A stretch of DNA of 64,000 nucleotides. It comes from Leeuwenhoekiella nanhaiensis (GTDB taxonomy: Bacteria > Bacteroidota > Bacteroidia > Flavobacteriales > Flavobacteriaceae). The notes below the pieces were generated by a model. It was not told the origin of the DNA. It saw nothing but the letters and a program-made list of their open reading frames with translations, and searched no databases. The stretch is taken from NCBI RefSeq assembly GCF_002744755.1, contig NZ_KZ319290.1, forward strand, positions 359,191 through 423,190. The letters run 5' to 3'. Within the stretch, counting starts at the first letter, position 1; each line of letters opens with the position of its first letter. Made by a program: the position numbers and the translations under genes. This document shows, one piece after another, positions 16,715 through 26,464 of this stretch.

Positions 16715-19516
16715 TTGTTGAAATTTCTACATTTCATTTGTTGCTTTATACTCTTTCTGCCTCCCGTGATAGGGCAGGAGCTGCCTCCTGTGCAAAACTT
16801 TTCGCCTGAAGAATATGCCGCAGAGAATCAAAACTGGGCAATCACTCAGGGAGCTAATGATTTTATTTACGTAGCAAACAATTCGGGTTTGCTGGAATAT
16901 GATGGCGCGCGCTGGCGTATTTACGATTCTCCTAATAAAACCATTATAAGAGCCGTTGAGACCAGTGGGGATCGCATTTATACAGGGGCTTATATGGAAT
17001 TTGGCTACTGGGAGCCCGATCAAAAGGGACTTCTAGAGTATCATTCGTTAAGCCGAAAAGAAGAACTGCAACTGGTAGAAGATGAACAGTTCTGGAATAT
17101 TTTTACCATTGATAATTTGGTTTTATTTCAGTCTTTAAACCGAATTTACAGCTACGATACACAGAATCAGAGTCTTGATATCTTTGCGCCGGAAGGGAAC
17201 ATTACTAAAGCATTCCGGATTGATAAATCGGTTTATTTTCAACTGGAAGGGCAGGGCCTTTTTCAGCTTCAGGAAGGAAAAGCAGTATTGATTTCAGAGG
17301 CTGAATTTTTAAAGAATGACGTTCTGGTTGGTTTTTTTAAAGAGGAAAGCCGATTTGTATTGATTACTGCACGATCCGGATTTTTTAGTCTTAAAAATGA
17401 TGAAGTAATAAATATTCCCGTGCCTCAAAATGTTCAGGAGGTAGTAATTTATAGTTGCCAGAAGCTTAGGGACGGTTCACTGATGCTGGGTACCATCTCC
17501 TCAGGGCTTATGCATTTAGATCAAAACTTCACTTTCGATTACGTGCTGAATCAGCAGCGTGGTATCAGTAATAATACAGTGCTTTGTATTAAAGAAGATC
17601 GGGATGCTAACGTATGGTTGGGGCTTGACAATGGTATAAGTGTTATTAACAGCAGTACGGCTTTTAAAGTTTTTAGGGATAATGCCGGTAAGTTGGGCTC
17701 AGTCTATACCGCTGCCCGTATGGGAGACTATTTATACTTAGGTACCAATCAGGGATTATTTTACCGCACTATTCAGGATAAAGCAAATAATTACCAATTA
17801 ATTTCCGGAACCAAGGGGCAGGTATGGAGTCTTAATAAACTGGGAGATGATCTGTTTTGTGGTCATCACGAAGGTACTTTTTTAGTAGATAAGGCGAGCG
17901 TAAGGCAAATTGCAAAAACACCGGGAACCTGGCAGATTCAATGGCTTGATAAGGCTCAGGGGCTTGCCATTCAGGGAAATTACAGTGGTCTTTATGTCTT
18001 GCAAAATACTGCAAACGGCTGGGAGCTGCGCAATAAGATTACCGGCTTTGACATTTCGAGTCGGTATTTTGGTCTGGGACCCAATCAGACAATTTATGTG
18101 AGTCACGAGTACAAAGGAGTTTTTAAAGTTTCGGTAAACGAAAATTTTACACAGGTTCGCAATTACAAATTAATCCCTGAATTACCGCCTGCAGAAAAAG
18201 CAGGTATTACCTCTTATAAAAATCGCTTGTTTTACGTGAGCAATGCGGGTGTTTATGAACTCAATGAACAGACCGAAACTTTTCAGATGGACATTCTGCT
18301 AACTAAGAGTTTTTTTGAAACTGGTAGTTATACTACGGGTAAACTTACCTATGACCCCGAGAATGATCGTTTGTGGGCTTTCAATTCACAGGAAATTAGT
18401 TATCTCAAGCCGGGTATTCTCGCGGATGAGTTTGAAATTAACCGTTTTGCCCTACCTGCGAAAGCACGTAGAGATATTCCGGGATTTGAGAATATTACCC
18501 CGGTAGGCACCAATGTCTATTTGCTGGGCAATTCTACCGGATATACGCTTTTTGACCTCAACGAGGCTCGTGAGGAAGCATTTACCATTCGATTACGGAG
18601 TATCGAGAACGGTACCCGGGACGGAAAGTTGCAATACATCAATCAGAATCTAGAAGAGACATTTGCTAACGAGCAGTCTAATTTTCGGTTTATGTTTAGC
18701 GTTCCGCAATATGATAAATTTCGTGCTGTGGTCTATCAGTACCGTCTAAAGGGCTATTACGAGGAGTGGTCTGCCTGGTCACCCGAAGCTCAGGTTTCTT
18801 ATGAGAACCTTCCTTATGGAGACTATGTTTTTGAAGTGCGGGCGCGCATTGGTGAAGCCTATTCTGAGAATACGCTCAGCTATCCGTTTAGAATCAAACG
18901 CCCCTGGTATTTATCTATACTGGCCATTGCTTCTTATGTTGTTTTGGGGCTATTGCTCTTGACAGGAATTCAGATGTATAACCGCCGCCACTACCAGAAA
19001 CAAAAACAGCGGCTCATCGAGATTAATAACCGTAAAATTGAACTGGCCAATTCTGAAAAGCAGCGGGAAATTATCAGGCTTGAGAATGAAAAACTTCAGC
19101 AGGATGTAGATAGTAAGAGTAGAGAACTCGCTGCCTCTACAATGAATCTGGTTAAGAAAAATGAGCTGCTGAATACCATTAAAAAGGAATTGGAACAGGC
19201 AGAACAAAAAAACACCAAATCGGTTATTAAAATCATAGATAACAATCTGGATCCTAAAAAAGATTGGGAGTTTTTTAAAGAGGCCTTCAATAATGCTGAT
19301 AAAGACTTCTTAAAGAAGATCAAACGCCTGCATCCCAAGCTCACTCCTAATGATCTTAAACTATGTGCATACCTGCGCTTAAATTTGACTTCCAAAGAAA
19401 TCGCTCCCTTACTCAACATTTCGGTACGCAGCGTAGAAATTAAAAGATATCGTTTGCGTAAAAAAATGGATTTAGAGCGTGAAGATGGCCTTGTTGAGTA
19501 TATACTTTCCATCTAA
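16715..19516 (+). CDS. Membrane regulator: beta-propeller sensor, Y_Y_Y domain, LuxR-type HTH
   Basis: A 933-residue one-component regulator. A signal peptide is followed by a propeller of Reg_prop-like repeats (about 30-630; DANVWLGLDNGISVIN is typical), a Y_Y_Y domain (about 660-725), a membrane helix (about 730-755), a long coiled coil (about 765-845) and a C-terminal LuxR-like helix-turn-helix (NLTSKEIAPLLNISVRSVEIK). There is no kinase or receiver domain. The start must be TTG (16715 or 16718), because an in-frame TAA lies at 16703 and no ATG intervenes. It lies directly upstream of susC in the same direction and is the likely sensor-regulator of the glucan locus. Confidence 0.88.
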   Translation: MLKFLHFICCFILFLPPVIGQELPPVQNFSPEEYAAENQNWAITQGANDFIYVANNSGLLEYDGARWRIYDSPNKTIIRAVETSGDRIYTGAYMEFGYWEPDQKGLLEYHSLSRKEELQLVEDEQFWNIFTIDNLVLFQSLNRIYSYDTQNQSLDIFAPEGNITKAFRIDKSVYFQLEGQGLFQLQEGKAVLISEAEFLKNDVLVGFFKEESRFVLITARSGFFSLKNDEVINIPVPQNVQEVVIYSCQKLRDGSLMLGTISSGLMHLDQNFTFDYVLNQQRGISNNTVLCIKEDRDANVWLGLDNGISVINSSTAFKVFRDNAGKLGSVYTAARMGDYLYLGTNQGLFYRTIQDKANNYQLISGTKGQVWSLNKLGDDLFCGHHEGTFLVDKASVRQIAKTPGTWQIQWLDKAQGLAIQGNYSGLYVLQNTANGWELRNKITGFDISSRYFGLGPNQTIYVSHEYKGVFKVSVNENFTQVRNYKLIPELPPAEKAGITSYKNRLFYVSNAGVYELNEQTETFQMDILLTKSFFETGSYTTGKLTYDPENDRLWAFNSQEISYLKPGILADEFEINRFALPAKARRDIPGFENITPVGTNVYLLGNSTGYTLFDLNEAREEAFTIRLRSIENGTRDGKLQYINQNLEETFANEQSNFRFMFSVPQYDKFRAVVYQYRLKGYYEEWSAWSPEAQVSYENLPYGDYVFEVRARIGEAYSENTLSYPFRIKRPWYLSILAIASYVVLGLLLLTGIQMYNRRHYQKQKQRLIEINNRKIELANSEKQREIIRLENEKLQQDVDSKSRELAASTMNLVKKNELLNTIKKELEQAEQKNTKSVIKIIDNNLDPKKDWEFFKEAFNNADKDFLKKIKRLHPKLTPNDLKLCAYLRLNLTSKEIAPLLNISVRSVEIKRYRLRKKMDLEREDGLVEYILSI

Positions 19517-19739
19517 TACACCTATACAAGTTAGATATACAACTCAACATTACCTATACAAAAAGCTGTAATGTGGTGTTTTTGAACGTTTTTCGATTGC
19601 ATGTCCTTAATTTTAACATCTGTGCTTAAGCCTTGTAGCGAAAGCGTTTGCGTTGAGTTTTTCTCAGTTATACCTGTAGATGTTTGACTTGTTGATTTTT
19701 TGTAAAGGCAGGTTTTAAGGAATTGTTAATACTTGCGGG

Positions 19740-19747
19740 TAGATTTG
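19740..19747 (+). promoter_or_regulatory. Candidate -7 box (TAGATTTG) before susC
   Basis: An exact TAnnTTTG match 18 nt before the susC ATG. A TTG lies 14 nt further upstream, closer than the ideal spacing. The 249-nt gap after the regulator gene otherwise holds only AT-rich sequence, so the locus promoter is expected here. Confidence 0.4.
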
Positions 19748-19765
19748 ATTTCAAATTAAACATTT

Positions 19766-22700
19766 ATGAGATCAATATTATCCTTTGTGGTTCTTGTTTT
19801 GTTTTCATCGGGGCTTCTTGCACAAACCGGTGACCCAATTCAGGCATCAGGAACAGTGACAGATATGACGGGAATGCCACTTCCCGGGGTTAATGTTATT
19901 GTAAAAGGAACTTCAAGAGGTACCAGTACAAATTTTGACGGTGAATTTAGCCTCTCGGTTCCGCAATCAGGCACACTGGTTTTTTCGTATTTGGGTTTTC
20001 AACCTAAAGAAGTAGTCGTTACAAGTGCCGGTCCAATCACCGTTCAATTAGTAGAAGACGCCAGTGCCTTAGAAGAGGTGGTGGTAATTGGGTACGGTAC
20101 ACAAACCCGTAAAGAAGTTACCGGAGCCGTTGCTGTGGTAGGTTCTGAAACTATCGAAGAACAGAATCCGGTACGTATAGAACAGGCGCTACAGGGTCGT
20201 GTTGCCGGGGTTAACATCAGCTCAACTTCAGGTTCTCCGGGGAGTGCTTCAACCATTAACATTAGGGGTATATCTACTAATGGGGATAACCGCCCTCTTA
20301 TTTTGGTTGATGGGGCAAGAATTGAAGATTTAAGTGTCTTAAATCCAAATGATATTGAAAGTATCAATATTTTAAAAGATGCCACAGCTGGTATTTATGG
20401 GGTTTTAGCAGCAAACGGGGTGATTCTGATTACGACTAAAACCGGTCGTAAAAACAGCGATCTTCGTGTAAATGTAGATTCCTATGTAGGCTTGCAGGAA
20501 ACTACTCGTAAGTTGCCGGTTTTAAACGCTACTGAATATGGCGCAATTATTAATGAAGCTTTTGTAGCCGGTAATCAGGCTCCGCCATTCCCCAACCTAA
20601 GAAATTTAGGTATGGGAACCGACTGGCAGGATCAGGTATTTAGACAAGCCCTACTTTCCGATGTTAACGCAACAGCTTATGCAGGTGGCGAAAAATCTGC
20701 ATACTCCATCGGTCTGGGTTATTTAGATCAGGATGGTATCGTTGGCGGCAGCGCAGCAAACTTTGAGCGATTTACCGGTCGCGGAAGCTATAGTCTCGAT
20801 ATTACCGATAATCTTAAATTTAAAGCTTCAGGTATTTACACCAATTCAAACCGAAGTACCCTGCTTGAAAATGTACTGGGATCGGTACTTTTCAACGCTG
20901 TAAATATGGATCCTACCAAGCCGGTTTATGATGCCAACGGTGATTTTACCCTGGCTACCGGTTTAGGAAACGAGGTGATCAATCCGGTTGCTCAGATAGC
21001 CAATACGTTTAATCGTACTCAGGTGGACAAAATAACGGGGAGCGTAGGATTGTCCTATGAGTTCTTTGATAATTTTAAAATTGAATCGAACTACCAGTTC
21101 AACTATTCTGAAGTGCGCAATCGCGCTTTTACACCCTCCGGACTCTTTTACGGAGATGGTAAGGTGTTTAACAATATAGGGGTTAATCAATATTTTGTAA
21201 ACGATAGTTTCTTTAGAGATTACACCTGGGATAACTTATTGACCTATACCAATACCATTGCAGACGATCATAATATCACCGCCCTGCTTGGCACATCTGC
21301 CTTCAGAACCAGTGGAGAATTTTACAACTTTACCGGACGTGGTGTACCAGGGAACACCTTTGCAGAGGCAACACTTAACGGAGCAGAAGAGGTCATTGAT
21401 GCGCGCGATATTAATGGTCCTGCTGAATTTGATCAACGTTTGCTGTCCTATTTTGCGCGTCTGCAATATGGATTTAAAGAGAAATACCTGTTTTCAGCAT
21501 TAGTAAGGCGGGACGGCTCTTCAAATTTTGGACCTGAAAATAAATTTGGAACATTTTACTCCTTATCAGGAGGTTGGGTAATAAGTGAAGAAGCCTTTTT
21601 TGATAGTGAGCTTGTCAATTTCGCCAAATTTAGAGGGAGTTACGGTAGCTTAGGTAATGATAGAATAGGAGCTTTTGGATTTGTATCTACACTTAATGGT
21701 GAAGGAACTTATGTTTTTGATAATGAGTTGGTAAACGGTGTTGCCGTAGGAAGACTTTCAAATCCGGAAATCAAATGGGAAAGCCAAAAGTCTTATGACA
21801 TAGGGCTTGATTTAGAATTATTCAATTCTGCCGTAAAAATAACAGCAGATTATTTCAACAAACGTACTGAAGATCTATTATTAACTCCTCAGGTATCAGG
21901 GATATTGGGAGTAAGTGCTCCGGGAGCCGGTGCACCCATTGTAAATGCAGGTAGCGTTGAAAATAAAGGTTTTGAGTTTTCAATCAACTACAATCAGATC
22001 ATCAGCGATGATGCCGATTTTAATATTGGTTATAACCTGACTACTCTTAAGAATGAGGTGCTTCAGGTAGGTAATGAAAGTGGTTTTATACCCGGCGGTG
22101 CTTTTGGTTTTGGCCAGGAGGCTCCAGCACGTATGAAGGCCGGTTTCCCAATAGGTTACTTCTACGGTTTACAAACCAACGGTATTTTCCAAACTCAGGC
22201 AGAAGTTGATGCACACGCTACACAGGCAAATGCAGTGCCGGGAGACTTACGCTATGTTGACCAAAATGGCGACGGAGTTATTGACGGGGACGACCGTATA
22301 AATATTGGTGACCCAATCCCGGATGTTACTATGGGACTTAATTTAGGTTTCAATTATAAGAACTTTGACTTTACGGCTTATGCCTATGCGTCAATAGGTA
22401 ATGATATTGTAAGGGCTTACGACCGTAATCAAAACCTGACCAATAAAACCAACTATGTTTTAAACCGTTGGATTGGTCCCGGTTCTACAGATACCTATCC
22501 TCGTGTGACTATTGGGCCTAACTCAAACCTGCTGTTTTCTGATTTTTATGTGGAAGATGGTTCGTATTTGAGATTACAAAACGTGCAGTTGGGATATAGT
22601 TTAGGAAGTGATGTTATAGAGCAGTTGGGAATTAGCAAATTGCGTTTTTACGTGGCTGTCGCTAATGCCTTTACACTTACCGAATATCAGGGCTTTGATC

Positions 22701-22798
22701 CTTCTGCATCTTCAGGAGCTCCTATTGGAGGTGGTATTGATCAGGGATTCTACCCGGTACCACGCATCTATACAGCCGGACTTAACTTCAAATTTTAA
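19766..22798 (+). CDS. SusC/RagA-family TonB-dependent transporter
   Basis: A 1010-residue outer-membrane importer. Signal peptide MRSILSFVVLVLFSSGLLAQ; carboxypeptidase-regulatory-like domain at about 25-95 (GTVTDMTGMPLPGVNVIVKG); TonB-box-like EEVVVIGYG near 105; plug domain with LQGRVAGVNI, INIRGIST and PLILVDG; then a barrel ending AGLNFKF. It takes up oligosaccharides with its SusD partner, which starts 10 nt downstream. The neighbouring GH16 and GH3 enzymes imply beta-1,3-glucan oligosaccharides as cargo. Confidence 0.95.
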   Translation: MRSILSFVVLVLFSSGLLAQTGDPIQASGTVTDMTGMPLPGVNVIVKGTSRGTSTNFDGEFSLSVPQSGTLVFSYLGFQPKEVVVTSAGPITVQLVEDASALEEVVVIGYGTQTRKEVTGAVAVVGSETIEEQNPVRIEQALQGRVAGVNISSTSGSPGSASTINIRGISTNGDNRPLILVDGARIEDLSVLNPNDIESINILKDATAGIYGVLAANGVILITTKTGRKNSDLRVNVDSYVGLQETTRKLPVLNATEYGAIINEAFVAGNQAPPFPNLRNLGMGTDWQDQVFRQALLSDVNATAYAGGEKSAYSIGLGYLDQDGIVGGSAANFERFTGRGSYSLDITDNLKFKASGIYTNSNRSTLLENVLGSVLFNAVNMDPTKPVYDANGDFTLATGLGNEVINPVAQIANTFNRTQVDKITGSVGLSYEFFDNFKIESNYQFNYSEVRNRAFTPSGLFYGDGKVFNNIGVNQYFVNDSFFRDYTWDNLLTYTNTIADDHNITALLGTSAFRTSGEFYNFTGRGVPGNTFAEATLNGAEEVIDARDINGPAEFDQRLLSYFARLQYGFKEKYLFSALVRRDGSSNFGPENKFGTFYSLSGGWVISEEAFFDSELVNFAKFRGSYGSLGNDRIGAFGFVSTLNGEGTYVFDNELVNGVAVGRLSNPEIKWESQKSYDIGLDLELFNSAVKITADYFNKRTEDLLLTPQVSGILGVSAPGAGAPIVNAGSVENKGFEFSINYNQIISDDADFNIGYNLTTLKNEVLQVGNESGFIPGGAFGFGQEAPARMKAGFPIGYFYGLQTNGIFQTQAEVDAHATQANAVPGDLRYVDQNGDGVIDGDDRINIGDPIPDVTMGLNLGFNYKNFDFTAYAYASIGNDIVRAYDRNQNLTNKTNYVLNRWIGPGSTDTYPRVTIGPNSNLLFSDFYVEDGSYLRLQNVQLGYSLGSDVIEQLGISKLRFYVAVANAFTLTEYQGFDPSASSGAPIGGGIDQGFYPVPRIYTAGLNFKF

Positions 22799-22808
22799 AA
22801 GAAGAGCG

Positions 22809-24281
22809 ATGAAAACTAAAAACATATATAAAATACTAATTGGGTGTTTTACATCATTGGCCCTGCTTTCCTGCGGTGACGATTTTGTAGACGTAGATCC
22901 TATAAACACAAACTCTGAAGACTATTTCAATACTCCGGAAGAGTATGAACTGGCTTTGGTAGGTGCCTATGATTTATTACAGGCCACGTATCTGAATGTT
23001 ATGGTAGGAGAAATTGCTTCCGACAATACCCTTGCGGGTGGTGAAAGCGCTACCGATACTCCCGGAATACAGGAGATTGATGATATGACCCATACTCCGG
23101 TTAATCAGCAATTGCGGGATATCTGGGGATGGATGTTTAGCGGGGTAAACCGTGCTAATTATATTCTGGAGTTTCAGGATAAAATTGATTTTGAAGGCAA
23201 AAATGAAATCATTGCTCAGGCCCGTTTTTTAAGAGCCTATTACTATTTTGAATTGGTGAAATGGTTTGGTGATGTGCCGCTCGCTGTTGATCGTAGATTG
23301 CTGTTTGGAGATCAGTTTAGTGTAGATCGCACTCCGGCTTCAGAAGTGTATGCTCAGATTGAGCAGGACTTGATTTTTGCTGCCGACAACCTGCCTGCTA
23401 CTCAGGCTCAGGAAGGACGTATCACGAGTGGAGCTGCCCGTGCGCTTTTAGGCAAAGCTTACCTGTATCAGGACAAATTTACCGAAGCAGCTAACGCGCT
23501 TGATCAGGTGATCGCAGGGCCTTATGATTTGCTTGATGATTATTCGATTTTATTTCTTCAGGAAGGCGAAAACAGCGTGGAGTCTGTGTTTGAAGTACAG
23601 TATACCGATAAGGAAGGGGCTGGTTTTGGATGCTTACAGTGTAGTGAAGGTAACGTAGCTGTAGGATTTAATGGTATCCGTAATTATTCAGGTCCCGAAT
23701 TTGATAGCGGTTTTAGTTTTAACGTCCCCGTTGCCGAAGCTTACAATGCTTTTGAACCTGGAGATACCCGTCAGGATAATGCGATTTTAGATATCGAAGC
23801 CTTTGCGGCACGTACCGGAGCAACCTATAATGAAGGTTACGAGCATACGGGTTATTTCAACCGTAAATACTTGCCACGTAAAGGTGATGCTAATATAGGT
23901 GATGCAAACCTGACGAACCCAAACAATTATCGGTCTATTCGTTTTGCAGACGTATTGCTTATGGCTGCAGAAGCGCATAATCGTAAGGCGAATCCCAACG
24001 ATGTTCTGGCCCAGGAATATTTAAACCGCGTAAGACGCAGAGCTTTTGGCGATCTGGACCACGATATCGTGGCAACCGGTGCGGCATTAACGGAGTTTAT
24101 CTATGCCGAGCGCAGACTAGAGCTGGTAGGTGAAGGACATCGTTTCTTCGACCTGGTTCGTACCGGTCGTGCGGCAGATGAAATACCCGGCTTTACACCT
24201 AATAAAAACGAATTATTCCCCATCCCGTCAATCGAGATTGAATTGGCCGGAAACCGATGGGAACAAAATCAAGGATACTAA
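22809..24281 (+). CDS. SusD/RagB-family surface lipoprotein
   Basis: A 490-residue SusD-type glycan-binding lipoprotein that caps SusC. The start at 22809 is preferred over an upstream in-frame ATG inside susC because it gives a lipoprotein signal (LALLSC, lipobox Cys near 20). Typical features are DVDPINTNSEDYFNTPEEYELAL..., the helical ARFLRAYYYFELVKWFGDVPL segment, and the C-terminal YAERRLELVGEGHRFFDLVR block. Full length for the family. Confidence 0.95.
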   Translation: MKTKNIYKILIGCFTSLALLSCGDDFVDVDPINTNSEDYFNTPEEYELALVGAYDLLQATYLNVMVGEIASDNTLAGGESATDTPGIQEIDDMTHTPVNQQLRDIWGWMFSGVNRANYILEFQDKIDFEGKNEIIAQARFLRAYYYFELVKWFGDVPLAVDRRLLFGDQFSVDRTPASEVYAQIEQDLIFAADNLPATQAQEGRITSGAARALLGKAYLYQDKFTEAANALDQVIAGPYDLLDDYSILFLQEGENSVESVFEVQYTDKEGAGFGCLQCSEGNVAVGFNGIRNYSGPEFDSGFSFNVPVAEAYNAFEPGDTRQDNAILDIEAFAARTGATYNEGYEHTGYFNRKYLPRKGDANIGDANLTNPNNYRSIRFADVLLMAAEAHNRKANPNDVLAQEYLNRVRRRAFGDLDHDIVATGAALTEFIYAERRLELVGEGHRFFDLVRTGRAADEIPGFTPNKNELFPIPSIEIELAGNRWEQNQGY

Positions 24282-24299
24282 TTAATACACCAGAATACG

Positions 24300-26447
24300 A
24301 TGAAAATTTTTAAACTTTTAGTGTTAGTTCTTACGGCAGTGACTGCGTTTACCGCCTGTGAGGATGATATCATCACCAACTATGCTTTTGATGATATTTC
24401 TGCTCCTCAAAATTTAAAAGCAAACTTTGAGGTAACTCAGGATGACTCAGGTGTGGTAAACATTACCCCTGTGGGTGAAGGTGCTTCAACCTTTACGGTT
24501 TATTCCGGAATTGAAGGAGATACGCCTGTAACCATTAACGCCGGCGAGACTGTAAGTTTTACTTACCTCGAAGGAGAATACGTGGTGCGCATTGTTGCTA
24601 CCGGGGCTACCGGTCTTACTAGTGAGTATAATCAAAACCTGATAATTTCTTTTACCGCTCCAGAAAACCTGAGTTTTGAGACTTCGGTAAGCGGTCTTAA
24701 ACTTACAGTAACTCCTGAAGCCACAGATGCTTCGCAGTTTGACGTGTACTTTGGTCTTGGGGATGATGAAGAGCCGGTAACAATTATGCCTGGTGAATCT
24801 GCAGTTTATGAGTATTTAGAAGCCGGAACATACGATATTAGAGTAGTTGCACGTGCAGCTTCGGTTGAAACTATAGAACTTACCAAATCTGTTGAAGTAG
24901 CAGGAGCAGTTGATCCCATTGTAATGCCAATTACGTTTGACAATCCTGATGTGAATTACGAATTTGTAACCTTTAACGGAGCTTCTTTTCAAGTGGTAAC
25001 TAATCCAGACCTTTCCGGAGCTAATACTGCAGAAACAAATGTAGGAGCTATTACAAATAGTGGAGCACAATTTGAAGGTGGAACATTTAATTTAGGAACT
25101 CCTGTCGACTTTAGCGGTGCAGATAAAACCATCACCATGAAGTTTTGGTCAGATACTCCTACTTCCATACTCCTGAAATTTGAAGGTGGTGTAAACGGAG
25201 AACGTCAGAATGAGATTTCTAAACCTCACAGCGGTACAGGCTGGGAAGAGCTAAGCTTTGATTTTGGCTCTGAGGCTATTAAAAGTTATATAGATGGAAG
25301 TCAGGGAGTAGGTGAGCCTTTTGTACCTACCGGTCAGTATGCCTCAATGGTAATCTTTGTGGACGGGCCCGGTACCCTGGCCGGAACCTTCTACATTGAT
25401 GACATCGAGCAAACGGGAGGTTTGACCAGCCCGCAAGCTGCTGCTCCAACTCCAGATAAGCCAGAGAGCGGAGTTATTTCCATGTTCAGCAATGCCTACA
25501 CCAATATTGACATGGCAACCTGGAGAACAGATTGGTCTGCTGCTACGCTAGAAGAATCTGCCATTAATGGAAATGACGTTAAGATTTATTCGGGGCTGAA
25601 TTTTGTAGGTGCCGAACCCGTAGCTCCAATCGACGCGACTCAAATGACACACTTCAGAACAGATATCTGGACAAATGGCGCTACTACCTTTAGAATTAAA
25701 CTTGTTGATTTTGGTGCCAATGGAACATTTGACGGTGGCGATGATACGGAGCACGAGGTTGTAATTGAAAATCCGTCACAGGCAGAGTGGGTAACTTTAG
25801 ACATTCCATTAGCTGATTTTACAGGTCTTCAAAATCGTGGCCATATCTCGCAACTCATTTATTCTGCTGCTCCTGCCGGTGAAGCAACCGTATACATTGA
25901 CAACGTATTTTTCTATGATGCTAATGCTTCAGCTCCAGATAGTCCGCAAAATGCGGCACCTGCACCTACATTCCCGGAAGCAAATGTTCTTTCACTCTTT
26001 AGCGATGCCTATTCAGATGTAGCAATGGCAACATGGAGAACTGACTGGTCATCAGCGACACTAGAGGACATAACTGTTGCAGGTAATGCTGTTAAGAAAT
26101 ATTCTGCATTAAATTTTGTTGGAGCAGAGCCTACCGCGCCTATTGATGCTACCAGTATGACGCATTTCCGCACGGATATCTGGACTGGTGATGCAACTCA
26201 AATCCGCATAAAGCTGGTTGATTTTGGTCCTAACGGAAGCTTTGATGGGGGCGATGACAGCGAGCACGAGATCACGCTCAATTTTGATAACGGAGATTTT
26301 GTACGCAACAGCTGGGTAACCTTAGATATTCCCCTTGCAGATTTTACAGGACTGGCTGCACGTGAGCATATCGCACAGTTGATTTACTCTGCAGGTCCTG
26401 CAGGTGCAGCAACCGTGTATGTTGATAATGTTTATTTCCATAACTAG
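24300..26447 (+). CDS. Modular surface glycan-binding lipoprotein (SusE position)
   Basis: A 715-residue lipoprotein (lipobox Cys near residue 20, AFTACEDD). Two Ig/PKD-like domains (about 35-115 and 115-200) are followed by a beta-sandwich module, here called X (about 208-382, PITFDNPDVNYEF...), and two tandem copies of module Y (about 385-545 and 550-715, each with ATWRTDWS, MTHFRTDIW and LVDFGxNGxFDGGDD). Module X recurs in the lipoprotein at 34741 and Y in that at 32380. No catalytic residues are evident. It is likely a cell-surface beta-glucan-binding protein that helps SusCD. Confidence 0.8.
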   Translation: MKIFKLLVLVLTAVTAFTACEDDIITNYAFDDISAPQNLKANFEVTQDDSGVVNITPVGEGASTFTVYSGIEGDTPVTINAGETVSFTYLEGEYVVRIVATGATGLTSEYNQNLIISFTAPENLSFETSVSGLKLTVTPEATDASQFDVYFGLGDDEEPVTIMPGESAVYEYLEAGTYDIRVVARAASVETIELTKSVEVAGAVDPIVMPITFDNPDVNYEFVTFNGASFQVVTNPDLSGANTAETNVGAITNSGAQFEGGTFNLGTPVDFSGADKTITMKFWSDTPTSILLKFEGGVNGERQNEISKPHSGTGWEELSFDFGSEAIKSYIDGSQGVGEPFVPTGQYASMVIFVDGPGTLAGTFYIDDIEQTGGLTSPQAAAPTPDKPESGVISMFSNAYTNIDMATWRTDWSAATLEESAINGNDVKIYSGLNFVGAEPVAPIDATQMTHFRTDIWTNGATTFRIKLVDFGANGTFDGGDDTEHEVVIENPSQAEWVTLDIPLADFTGLQNRGHISQLIYSAAPAGEATVYIDNVFFYDANASAPDSPQNAAPAPTFPEANVLSLFSDAYSDVAMATWRTDWSSATLEDITVAGNAVKKYSALNFVGAEPTAPIDATSMTHFRTDIWTGDATQIRIKLVDFGPNGSFDGGDDSEHEITLNFDNGDFVRNSWVTLDIPLADFTGLAAREHIAQLIYSAGPAGAATVYVDNVYFHN

Positions 26448-26464
26448 GAATTAAAAAATAATCT

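Noticed and set aside
22665..22808. N-terminal extension of SusD overlapping susC
   Set aside because: The internal ATG at 22809 gives a lipoprotein signal directly; the extension would bury it and overlaps the susC end.
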